From assembly GCA_007116865.1 (NCBI GenBank), contig SKHR01000064.1, forward strand, positions 1 to 12,266: a stretch of DNA of 12,266 bases, in the 5' to 3' direction. The stretch's first letter is position 1, and each line of letters begins with the position of its first letter. A program made the translations under genes and the position numbers. Below the pieces are notes generated by a model that was given only the letters and a program-made list of their open reading frames with translations, was not told the origin of the DNA and did no database searches. Positions 1 through 6,590 of this stretch are shown here, piece after piece. The stretch comes from Marinospirillum sp. Lineage in GTDB: Bacteria; Pseudomonadota; Gammaproteobacteria; Pseudomonadales; Halomonadaceae.

Positions 1-2693
1 CAGTCACGCAAGGCTTGACGGCGCAAACGCACCACATCACGCCCCAGGTGTTTGCGGGCTTTAACCAGTTGACGATTCAAACCGGCAAAACTCACCTTTT
101 CGGCCAGGTTCTGCCCCTGCTCGTTCAATAACAGGCGTAAAGACTGGGGTGGCAAAAAGCGTGCGGCACCCACCGGCAGGGCACTGGCTGGCTCAAAACA
201 ATAAAACACTTCCACCAGCAGGGTGCCGGGTGGCAGTGCCGGATTTTTCAACAAAGCCACACAGGCATTGCCCAGCGAGCTGCTCAGGCTGCCCTCCAGC
301 AGATTGCGAATCAGCGGATGCTCCCAAGTGATATACAACCAATCCTCGTGCTGCAGCGCCTGCTGGCGTGACAAGGTCACGGTCTGACCTGCTTCCAAAT
401 CAATCGGCAAATCGGCCAGCAAACGGGTATCCGACTGGTGGTCGGGTTGCAGGGTCAGACTGGTGGTATCCAGATCCTCACTGGGGATGCGATACACATC
501 CAGGCCCCGCTCCAGCAGCTCGCGTAAGGCCGCATCCTGCTCGGTACTGCCCAAAGCCTCGACCAGCGGCCCACTCACTTCAGGCCGGTGTGACGCCATC
601 TCCAGCAAACGATGCCGACCCGCTTCCAGTGCCTGCTGTGCCGCTGCATGCGCGCGCTGGATCTCCGCCAGCCAGGTTTCATCCAGCACACCCTTCAGCA
701 ACTGATCTTCCAGTTCCGTTTGTTTGGCCTGCCACAAAGACGGCGCTGCAGGTCGTGGCGCTGTAAACTGATCCAGCCCCTGGTCACACCAGGCAAACCA
801 CGCGGCCTGAGCCGATCCCTCAAAATAAGGCAAATGCAACTGCACCGTCTGAGTCTGACCTATCCGGTCCAAACGCCCAATGCGCTGCTCCAGAGCATCA
901 GGGTGAGGCGGCAAATCAAACAACACCAGGTGATGAGCAAACTGAAAATTGCGTCCCTCGCTGCCAATTTCCGAGCAGATCAGCAGGGGAGTGCCATCCT
1001 CAGGATCCGTAAACCAGGCTGCCACCTGGTCGCGTTCCAGCAGTGACTGGTTTTCATGAAACACCCCGGCGATCAAGCCGGTTCGCCGCCGCAGTGCTTC
1101 ACTTAAATCCAGCGCCGTATCAGCGTGATGACAGATCAGCAGAAGCTTTTCGCCTTTCAAGGCTTTTAACCGCTCAATCAGCCAGTCCACCCGAGGGTCA
1201 AACTGCCACCAGGGACCAGAAGCCTGCGCGGTGGCCTGATAAACCCGCTCGGGATAAAGCAGCGCCCAGGGCCAGGGCTGTTCTGCCAGGGCTTCGGCCA
1301 TCGCCTGACGTTGAATCGGTGCAAAGTCTGCTGCCAGACTGGCGTATTCCACCGGGCAGGCCAGGGGTGCCGGATGCAGCTGACGGGCAGGAAAACCTCC
1401 AACACTGGCACGTCGATTGCGAAACAACACTCGCCCCGTGCCGTAGCGATCCAGCAACTGTTCACTCAACTGTTGGCTGGCTAACTGACGCTGTTCGTCA
1501 CTGGCCTCAGGATGAGACAAGAGGCCCAGCAGCGCCCTTGTGTCTTCACACAAAAAGGGCAACAAAGCCGTTTGATCTGCCTCGGCCAAGGGCTCACCCG
1601 CCTGGATTCGACTCAGCACCCGCGCCACGCTCTGATAACGCCCTTCTTCCGCCTGAAAATCCGCCAGGCTGGGATAACGCAAAGGGTCCAGCAGGTGCAA
1701 CTGGGCAAAAAAGCCCTGCGCACCGGCCTGCTCAGGTGTGGCCGTCAGCAATAGCAGGCCGGGTATTTTTTGCGCCAACTGCGCCACACTCTGATAAACC
1801 GGCCCTGGCGCATCCGCTGACCAGTCCAGATGGTGCGCCTCATCCAGGATCAACAAATCCCAGGGCTCGTCCACAAAACGCTGTAACACGGCCGGATCTG
1901 AAACCACCCAATCAAGGCGGCACAAGGCGATCTGCGCCTGCTCGATACACTGCTCATCGGCTTCCAGACGCCCCGCATCCAATAGCTGCGCAGCCAAACC
2001 AAAACGGCGCAATAGCTCCACCAGCCATTGATGACACAAGGCCGGCGGCACCAGAATCAAGGCGCGCTGAGCCCGACCACAAGCCAGTTGCTGATGCAGG
2101 ATCAAACCGGCCTCGATGGTTTTACCCAGCCCCACCTCATCGGCCAGCAAAACCCGTGGCGCCAAGCGTTGCCCCACTTCCTGGGCGATATATAACTGAT
2201 GCGGAATCAATTCGACCCTGGGGCCACGCAGTCCGCGCAATGGATCACTGGCCAAACGCTGTTGCGCCTGATGACTCACGGCCCTTAAGGTCGATTCACT
2301 TAAACGATCCAGTTGCCCGGTCAATAAACGCTCTTTGGGGCCTTGAAAACTCAAGGCCGCACTCAACTGTGTTTCCACAACCGTGACCGACTCACCCTCA
2401 GCGTTAGTCGCCAAATAGATCCGCAGACCTTCCTGGGTTTCAACCTGATCCACCCGTGCCGACCAGCCCGCTTCATGCATGAGCAGATCACCGGGGCCAA
2501 GCTCTACCCGTGTGAGTGGCGCACTTTGCAAAGAATACACACGGGTTTCTTCCTGCAAGGGAAAAAACACCGTCAGCTGCCGTCCTTCGATTCGCAGCAG
2601 GGTTCCTAAACCCAGTTCGATTTCTGCATCGCTGATCCAGCGCTGGCCTAGTTGAAGTGAAGCAAGAGATAACTCAGAGGACAATTGGGACAC
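1..2693 (-). CDS. rapA: RNA polymerase-associated ATPase RapA (HepA), 3' end outside window
   Basis: RapA is a Swi2/Snf2-type ATPase that binds RNA polymerase and promotes its recycling from stalled or post-termination complexes. Reading the minus strand from a GTG at 2693-2691 gives 897 codons that run off the window edge; E. coli RapA has 968 residues, so roughly 50-70 are missing. The N-terminus is typical (LGQRWISDAEIELGLGT, about residues 15-31). The ATPase core has PRVLLADEVGLGKTIEAG (Walker A, about 179-196), DEAHH (284-288) and TATPEQ (317-322). The second RecA-like lobe has LLYPERVYQ (about 478), FDPRVDWL (about 498), SEIGSEGRNFQ (about 574-584) and QRIGRLDRIGQ (603-613). The conserved ITWEHPLIRN segment lies further on. 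The GTG start is preceded by an AGG about 6 bases upstream and no in-frame ATG lies between it and the upstream region. The gene is divergent from cowN. Family assignment is certain from near-identity in many blocks. Confidence 0.97.
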   Translation of the reverse strand, partial: MSQLSSELSLASLQLGQRWISDAEIELGLGTLLRIEGRQLTVFFPLQEETRVYSLQSAPLTRVELGPGDLLMHEAGWSARVDQVETQEGLRIYLATNAEGESVTVVETQLSAALSFQGPKERLLTGQLDRLSESTLRAVSHQAQQRLASDPLRGLRGPRVELIPHQLYIAQEVGQRLAPRVLLADEVGLGKTIEAGLILHQQLACGRAQRALILVPPALCHQWLVELLRRFGLAAQLLDAGRLEADEQCIEQAQIALCRLDWVVSDPAVLQRFVDEPWDLLILDEAHHLDWSADAPGPVYQSVAQLAQKIPGLLLLTATPEQAGAQGFFAQLHLLDPLRYPSLADFQAEEGRYQSVARVLSRIQAGEPLAEADQTALLPFLCEDTRALLGLLSHPEASDEQRQLASQQLSEQLLDRYGTGRVLFRNRRASVGGFPARQLHPAPLACPVEYASLAADFAPIQRQAMAEALAEQPWPWALLYPERVYQATAQASGPWWQFDPRVDWLIERLKALKGEKLLLICHHADTALDLSEALRRRTGLIAGVFHENQSLLERDQVAAWFTDPEDGTPLLICSEIGSEGRNFQFAHHLVLFDLPPHPDALEQRIGRLDRIGQTQTVQLHLPYFEGSAQAAWFAWCDQGLDQFTAPRPAAPSLWQAKQTELEDQLLKGVLDETWLAEIQRAHAAAQQALEAGRHRLLEMASHRPEVSGPLVEALGSTEQDAALRELLERGLDVYRIPSEDLDTTSLTLQPDHQSDTRLLADLPIDLEAGQTVTLSRQQALQHEDWLYITWEHPLIRNLLEGSLSSSLGNACVALLKNPALPPGTLLVEVFYCFEPASALPVGAARFLPPQSLRLLLNEQGQNLAEKVSFAGLNRQLVKARKHLGRDVVRLRRQALRD

Positions 2694-2768
2694 GACAAAC
2701 CTGTGAAGTTGAATAACCGCCGTTAAAAAGAGCCGTCTATTTTGACAGGATGCGCAAGGCAGGTCGAA

Positions 2769-2784
2769 TGTCAGTTTTGCCACA
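2769..2784 (+). promoter_or_regulatory. Putative NifA upstream activator sequence (TGT-N10-ACA)
   Basis: The 16 bases TGTCAGTTTTGCCACA match the NifA enhancer consensus TGT-N10-ACA exactly and also have the T expected at the fifth position of the spacer (TGT-N4-T-N5-ACA). The site ends 85 bases before the -24 GG of the sigma-54 promoter ahead of cowN, a normal enhancer distance. By chance TGT-N10-ACA would appear about once in 4 kb, so the pairing with a -24/-12 element makes the call credible. Binding by NifA is inferred. Confidence 0.7.
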
Positions 2785-2830
2785 GGCCAACATCACACCC
2801 CGAACAAAACCCCCACTTGCCCGGTTGAAA

Positions 2831-2848
2831 CCCCGCTCAACAGCGGGG
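2831..2848. repeat. Perfect inverted repeat, 7-bp stem and 4-base loop
   Basis: CCCCGCT, a CAAC loop and AGCGGGG form a perfect GC-rich hairpin between the putative NifA site and the sigma-54 promoter. No T-run follows on the plus strand. On the minus strand the stem is followed only by TTTC, so it is a poor terminator. It may be a protein-binding palindrome, a weak barrier to transcription towards rapA, or chance. Confidence 0.5.
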
Positions 2849-2867
2849 CTGGCGCACATTGGCCAGA

Positions 2868-2884
2868 CTGGCGTCAATTTTGCA
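2868..2884 (+). promoter_or_regulatory. Sigma-54 (RpoN) -24/-12 promoter of cowN
   Basis: CTGGCGTCAATTTTGCA fits the consensus TGGCAC-N5-TTGCA. The invariant GG (2870-2871) and GC (2882-2883) are separated by exactly the required 10 bases, and the TTGCA half is perfect. The expected transcription start is near 2895, leaving a leader of about 25 bases before the cowN ATG at 2920. Together with the upstream NifA-type site this suggests expression under nitrogen-fixing conditions. Confidence 0.8.
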
Positions 2885-2908
2885 TCATTGGTTATTTTGA
2901 TCCAATTC

Positions 2909-2914
2909 AAGGAG
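2909..2914 (+). promoter_or_regulatory. Ribosome binding site of cowN
   Basis: AAGGAG lies 5 bases before the ATG at 2920 and fixes this start. It abuts an FNR-like half-site, so a regulator bound there would also sit next to the translation start region. Confidence 0.8.
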
Positions 2915-2919
2915 CCACC

Positions 2920-3219
2920 ATGAGCCAAACACCCCACCCTGAGTCTGACCTTGACCGTTATGTCACGTTTAAAGGGATCGACTGTGATGGCCGGGCCAAA
3001 CAACTCATGCAGCGTATCGAGGCACTGGCCGCCGCCCCGCAAGCCAGCTCCCCCTTCTGGGATTATTTTCTTGCCAAACGCACCCCGCGCTCTGGCCCCA
3101 AGCCCGACGATCTTTTTTTAATTCACACCAACATCAACCAGCTCTACGAGTTATTTGAACAGGCCGAGGACGAAACCGCCCTTGCCATGCTGGCCTGGCT
3201 GGAAGAGCATTGCTGCTAG
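2920..3219 (+). CDS. cowN: CowN, nitrogenase protection from carbon monoxide
   Basis: CowN is a small cytoplasmic protein, described first in Rhodospirillum rubrum, that sustains nitrogenase-dependent growth when carbon monoxide is present. This 99-residue protein has the family landmarks in order: DRYVTFKGIDCDGRA (about residues 12-26), FWDYFLAKR (about 46-54), DDLFLIHTNINQLYELFEQ (about 64-82), then ALAMLAWLEEHCC, ending in the characteristic Cys-Cys pair. The length is normal for the family (about 90-100). The ATG has a good AAGGAG site. A NifA-type enhancer and sigma-54 promoter lie directly upstream, which independently supports a nitrogen-fixation role. No other nif gene is in the window, so this appears to be an isolated copy between rapA and recC. 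I recognise it from motifs only, with no alignment run, but I know no other family that combines these motifs. Confidence 0.9.
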   Translation: MSQTPHPESDLDRYVTFKGIDCDGRAKQLMQRIEALAAAPQASSPFWDYFLAKRTPRSGPKPDDLFLIHTNINQLYELFEQAEDETALAMLAWLEEHCC

Positions 3220-3250
3220 CTGCGTAGTGGGTTTTTTAACCCGCAAATAC

Positions 3251-3259
3251 TGCTAACAT
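3251..3259 (+). promoter_or_regulatory. Possible extended -10 promoter element for recC
   Basis: TGCTAACAT matches an extended -10 (TGn then a TATAAT-like hexamer, 4 of 6 bases). The sequence at the -35 distance (GTTTTT) is poor. It would start transcription near 3266, about 50 bases before the recC ATG. It is the best sigma-70 candidate in the 95-base gap after cowN, but it is weak. Confidence 0.3.
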
Positions 3260-3314
3260 GGGTGAGAAAACTGACGGCCTGAAATCCGCAGGAAAGGGCA
3301 CTCCAGGATCACCC

Positions 3315-4571
3315 ATGATTTACACCTACCCAAGCAATCGACTCGAAGTGCTGGCCCAGGCCCTGGCCTGTCAGCTAAGCCAGTCCAACACGCCGGTACT
3401 GAGCCCGCAGCTGATTCTGGTGCAGCATCCAGGCATGCAGCACTGGCTGAACATGCAGCTGGCAACAGAGCACCAGATCGCGATGAACCTGGCTTTTCCT
3501 CTGCCTGTGCGCCAACTCTGGGAGCTGATCCGCCTGGTACTAGGTGATCAAAAAGTGCCCCAGCAGTCCCCCTATGCGCGGGAGGTCCTGGTTTGGCGGC
3601 TTTACCCTCTGCTGGCAGATCCACAAGTCACCGACGACCCGGTATTTGCCGCACCCACGCGCTACTGGCAACAACAGTCGCCGCATCAACAGGCACTAAG
3701 ACGTTACCAACTGGCAGAAGAGCTGGCGGACTTGTTTGAGCAGTATCTGATCTACCGTCCAGACTGGATCCGAGCCTGGGATCAAGGCCAGTTCACCCTG
3801 CCCAACACGGCAGAGCCCCATCACCAAACCAATTCAGACACCCAGCGCTGGCAGGCAGGCTTATGGCAGCGACTCACTCAAGCCGAACCCCTGCACCCGG
3901 TCGCCCTGCTGGATCTGGCGCTCAAGCAACTGCCCAAAGGCCCGGCCCATCCACTGCCGGATGAGCTCTTTATTTTTGGCATCAACACCCTGGCACCCCT
4001 CTGGCTGGACTTTCTCAAGACACTGTCGAGCCACAAGCAGCTGGATATCCACCTGTTTTATCTCAATCCGACCAATGAGTTCTGGCAGGAGGCGGTGAAC
4101 GATAAAACTGCCGCTCGCCAGCGTGCATTGTGGCTGGAAACCCACGATAGCGAGTCGGGTTTTATCACGGATCAGGGCAACCCACTGGTCACCGGGCTGG
4201 GTCGCCAGGGACAAACCTTTGTTCGCCTGATCAGCGACTGGGCCGACATCGAAGTGGAGGCCTTTGCCGAACCCACCGAATCCACCCTGCTGGGCAGCCT
4301 GCAAGCCGACCTGCTGAGGTTTTATGATGCCCGAGAAAACCCGCGCTCAGTGGATGATCACAGCATTCACTTTGTCAGTGCTCACAATGCGCTGCGTGAG
4401 GTTCAAGCCCTGCATGACTGGCTGCTGGATCAGTTCTCGCAACACCCGGATCTCACCCCCAAAGACATCGTGGTGATGTGCCCCAAAATTGAAGACTATG
4501 CGCCCTTTTTTGAGGCCGTGTTCGCCACTCACTGGGACACAGAAACCACCGGCACACTGCGCCTGCCTTGA
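3315..4571 (+). CDS. recC: RecC N-terminal segment (418 residues) ending at premature TGA
   Basis: This segment carries the first inactive helicase-like domain of RecC. Recognisable blocks are YPSNRLEVL (5-13), LILVQHPGMQHWL (33-45), NLAFPLPVRQLWELI (58-72), LADLFEQYLIYRPDW (about 137-151), FIFGINTLAPLWL (about 218-230) and DIVVMCPKIEDYAPFFEAVF (384-403). As in other RecC proteins there is no Walker A motif, because the helicase fold is degenerate. Part of the Chi-binding channel of E. coli RecC maps to the 37-69 region here. The ribosome site is weak (CAGGA, 6 bases upstream). If translation stops at 4571, the product lacks the rest of the second helicase-like lobe and the whole nuclease-like C-terminal domain, and would not be expected to assemble a working complex. 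Confidence 0.85.
   Translation: MIYTYPSNRLEVLAQALACQLSQSNTPVLSPQLILVQHPGMQHWLNMQLATEHQIAMNLAFPLPVRQLWELIRLVLGDQKVPQQSPYAREVLVWRLYPLLADPQVTDDPVFAAPTRYWQQQSPHQQALRRYQLAEELADLFEQYLIYRPDWIRAWDQGQFTLPNTAEPHHQTNSDTQRWQAGLWQRLTQAEPLHPVALLDLALKQLPKGPAHPLPDELFIFGINTLAPLWLDFLKTLSSHKQLDIHLFYLNPTNEFWQEAVNDKTAARQRALWLETHDSESGFITDQGNPLVTGLGRQGQTFVRLISDWADIEVEAFAEPTESTLLGSLQADLLRFYDARENPRSVDDHSIHFVSAHNALREVQALHDWLLDQFSQHPDLTPKDIVVMCPKIEDYAPFFEAVFATHWDTETTGTLRLP
4569..4571 (+). other. In-frame premature stop (TGA) within recC
   Basis: The TGA is in the recC frame, and the downstream ATG at 4671 is exactly 34 codons further on in the same frame. TGA is also the true recB stop (10072-10074) and TGG codes tryptophan throughout, so an alternative genetic code is ruled out. 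Confidence 0.95.
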
Positions 4572-4670
4572 TCGATTGCGGATCGCAAGCTGGATGACAC
4601 CGACCCCACCCTGGCCGCTTTTATTGAACTGCTCAGCCTGCCCGATGCCCGTTTTCAGGTCAGCCAGGTC

Positions 4671-6590
4671 ATGAGCTGGCTGCAAGTTCCCAGCATTGCG
4701 CAGCGCTTTGGCTTTACAGCGGCCGACTTATCGCTTATTCGGGACTGGCTGCAAGCCGCTGCCATCCACTGGGGGCTGGATGCCGATCACAAACAGCAGT
4801 GGATCACCGGTCAGCGCCAGACCGCCTACACCTGGCGCCAGGGGCTGGAGCGCCTGCTGCTGGGCTTTGCCTGGGGGGATGAAGCCGCGCTGGTTCAGGA
4901 CCAACTGCTGCTGCCCCAGGTCGAAGGTCAGGATGCACAAATTCTGGGTCGACTGATCGATTTCATTCGCCGCCTTGAGGCGTTGCTTAACGCCTTCAAA
5001 AGACCGCGCAGCCTCAGTGAGTGGCAGGTGTTTCTGCAGGAGCAACTGGTCGACACCCTGCTGGATGAACCCGACACCCCTTCCGAGGTGCCCGAAGTTT
5101 TGCTTTCAACCCTGCGCAGCCTCGGAGAAAAGGCCCAAAAAGCCCAGTTTGATGACCCCCTGCCCCTGGCCGTGGTGCGCGATCTGCTGCGCAAGGAGTT
5201 TGCTAGCCCCACCCACACCGGGCGGCAGTTTTTGGTCGGCAAGATCACCGTTTGTTCGCTCGTGCCAATGCGCGCCATTCCCTTTAAGGTCGTCGCCCTG
5301 CTGGGCATGAATGATGGTGAGTTTCCGCGCGTGCGTGCGCCCCTGGGCTTTGATTTGATGGCAAACACCGCCGCACGCCCTGGCGATCGTTCGCGCCAGG
5401 AAGATGATCGTTATCTATTCCTGGAAGCCCTGCTATCCGCGCGCCAGGCCTTGTATATCAGCTATCAGGGCCGGGATGTTCGCACCAACAGCGAACGCCA
5501 GCCCTCATTGCTGGTTTCTGAGCTGATGCGTTATTTGCAAGGTGCCACCGGCTGGCGCCCGGACGCGATTCAGCCGCTCGCCCTGCAACCCTATGATCCA
5601 GTCAATTATCAGGGACCGCATCCAACCTACGATGCCTCCTGGTTGCGTTTGACTCAGCCCCTAAACCCACGCCAGCGCCTGCTGCAGCTGCCTTTGCCCG
5701 ATGATCTGCCAACGCAGTTGCCATTGAACACCCTGCTCAACGCCGCACTGCATCCGGCACGTTATTTTGCCCAGCAGCGCCTGGGGCTGTATCTGGGCCA
5801 GGAAGAAAAAAGTCCACTGAGCGATCGCGAACCCTTTGCCACCACCCATTTGGATCGCTACCAGTTGCAACACACCTGGATTGAACAGCGGTTGCAAAGC
5901 GACACCCCCATCGACCGGACTTTGCTGTTAACCACCGCACGCCGATCCGGTTTATTGCCAGACCACCCCCTGATCGACGCTGAACTGGAAGACTGGATCC
6001 ATCAGGCCGATGACTTTGCCACCTATGTGCAACAGCGCAATGGCCACCTGGAAAACCAGCACCTGGAGGTCTGCCTGGAGGGGCTGTGCCTGAGCCGTTC
6101 GGTACAACGCAGTGAGCACCAACACCTGCTGCAGGCCCGTCTGGCCAACCCCAAAGCCAAGGATCGCTTGACCCTGTGGCTGGATCATCTGCTGGCCAAC
6201 AGCCTTGAACCCACCACCAGCCTGGGCATTTATCGAGGCAAGGATGACCAATGGCTGGAAGTTCAGCTCGCGGCAATGGATCAAGCACAGGCGCAGGATC
6301 AGCTCAAAGCCTGGATACAACTCTGGCGCGACAGCCTTTGTCAGCCGCTGCCCTGGCATAGTGAGCTGGGACTGCAAATCAAACACCAGGACTTTGTCGG
6401 CAAGGGCTTTGAACAGGTCTGGCAGAGCAACCCCTATGCATCCGGCCTGGATCAAGACCCCTATCTGCAATGGTTCTGGCCCGAGCCACCCGATCCAGAC
6501 GCACTGCTCCAGGCACTAGAGCCGCTTTATCTGCCACTGCTTGAGGCGCTGCAGGAAACCCCGATTGCTCAGGAGGCCAAGGATGACTAA
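4671..6590 (+). CDS. recC: RecC C-terminal segment, open from first in-frame ATG after the stop
   Basis: Family sequence actually resumes directly at 4572; ATG 4671 is only the first standard start, and it has no convincing ribosome site (CCAGG at best). Blocks typical of RecC include RFGFTAADLSLIRDWL, the highly conserved VPMRAIPFKVVALLGMNDG (650-668 in whole-gene numbering), APLGFDLM and GDRSRQEDDRYLFLEALLSA (about 690-709). These are followed by the inactive nuclease-like C-terminal domain that holds RecD in E. coli. The segment ends with TAA at 6588-6590, overlapping the recB start by 8 bases. There is no second stop or frameshift across 672 codons, which argues that any inactivation is recent. 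Independent translation as a separate polypeptide is possible but not supported by a strong start. Confidence 0.8.
   Translation: MSWLQVPSIAQRFGFTAADLSLIRDWLQAAAIHWGLDADHKQQWITGQRQTAYTWRQGLERLLLGFAWGDEAALVQDQLLLPQVEGQDAQILGRLIDFIRRLEALLNAFKRPRSLSEWQVFLQEQLVDTLLDEPDTPSEVPEVLLSTLRSLGEKAQKAQFDDPLPLAVVRDLLRKEFASPTHTGRQFLVGKITVCSLVPMRAIPFKVVALLGMNDGEFPRVRAPLGFDLMANTAARPGDRSRQEDDRYLFLEALLSARQALYISYQGRDVRTNSERQPSLLVSELMRYLQGATGWRPDAIQPLALQPYDPVNYQGPHPTYDASWLRLTQPLNPRQRLLQLPLPDDLPTQLPLNTLLNAALHPARYFAQQRLGLYLGQEEKSPLSDREPFATTHLDRYQLQHTWIEQRLQSDTPIDRTLLLTTARRSGLLPDHPLIDAELEDWIHQADDFATYVQQRNGHLENQHLEVCLEGLCLSRSVQRSEHQHLLQARLANPKAKDRLTLWLDHLLANSLEPTTSLGIYRGKDDQWLEVQLAAMDQAQAQDQLKAWIQLWRDSLCQPLPWHSELGLQIKHQDFVGKGFEQVWQSNPYASGLDQDPYLQWFWPEPPDPDALLQALEPLYLPLLEALQETPIAQEAKDD
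6571..6576 (+). promoter_or_regulatory. Ribosome binding site of recB inside the end of recC
   Basis: AGGAGG lies 6 bases before ATG 6583. This decides the recB start over the in-frame ATG at 6541, which has no such site and would add 14 unrelated residues. The site is within recC codons, so recB translation may be coupled to recC. Premature termination in recC about 2 kb upstream could therefore lower recB expression through coupling or polarity. Confidence 0.8.

Larger units (their letters stand above)
3315..6590 (+). pseudogene. recC: recC, exodeoxyribonuclease V gamma subunit, interrupted by in-frame TGA
   Basis: RecC is the scaffold of RecBCD; it splits the duplex and reads Chi in the 3' strand. 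The full span is 1,091 codons plus stop, close to E. coli RecC (1,122), and shows RecC family sequence from end to end in a single frame. Codon 419 (4569-4571) is TGA, so two open segments remain: 418 codons before it and 672 after. The residues flanking the stop (LRLP before, SIADRKL after) align with LPYAISDRR of E. coli RecC, so nothing is inserted or deleted and one codon has simply become a stop. TGA is one base away from TGG, TGC, TGT or CGA. ATG 3315 was chosen because MIYTYPSNRLEVL aligns with the E. coli N-terminus; the ATG at 3258 adds 19 unrelated residues and has no ribosome site. Either the gene is freshly broken, the stop is read through, or the base is wrong. Confidence 0.85.

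Noticed and set aside
1043..2386. Long plus-strand open frame of 447 codons opposite rapA.
   Set aside because: The product is a low-complexity Pro/Ala/Arg-rich shadow with no family features, and the minus strand codes unmistakable RapA.
2737..3042. Minus-strand open frame of 101 codons overlapping the start of cowN and its promoter.
   Set aside because: It is antisense to recognised cowN codons and to the sigma-54 promoter, and the product has no recognisable features.
3227..3244. Inverted repeat GTGGGTT, TTTT, AACCCGC just after cowN as a terminator.
   Set aside because: The T-run is in the loop rather than after the stem and the outer pairs are weak, so it does not look like an intrinsic terminator on either strand.
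3258..3314. Longer recC start at ATG 3258.
   Set aside because: There is no ribosome site, the extra 19 residues do not resemble RecC, and the codon overlaps a possible -10 element.
4569..4588. TGA in recC as a selenocysteine codon, with a small hairpin just after it (TTGCG, GAT, CGCAA at 4576-4588).
   Set aside because: The stem is only 5 bp and starts about 5 bases after TGA, unlike a bacterial SECIS element. RecC has no redox function and the matching E. coli residue is not a cysteine.
6541..6582. Longer recB start at ATG 6541.
   Set aside because: It adds 14 Arg-rich residues absent from RecB proteins and lacks a ribosome site, whereas ATG 6583 has AGGAGG 6 bases upstream.
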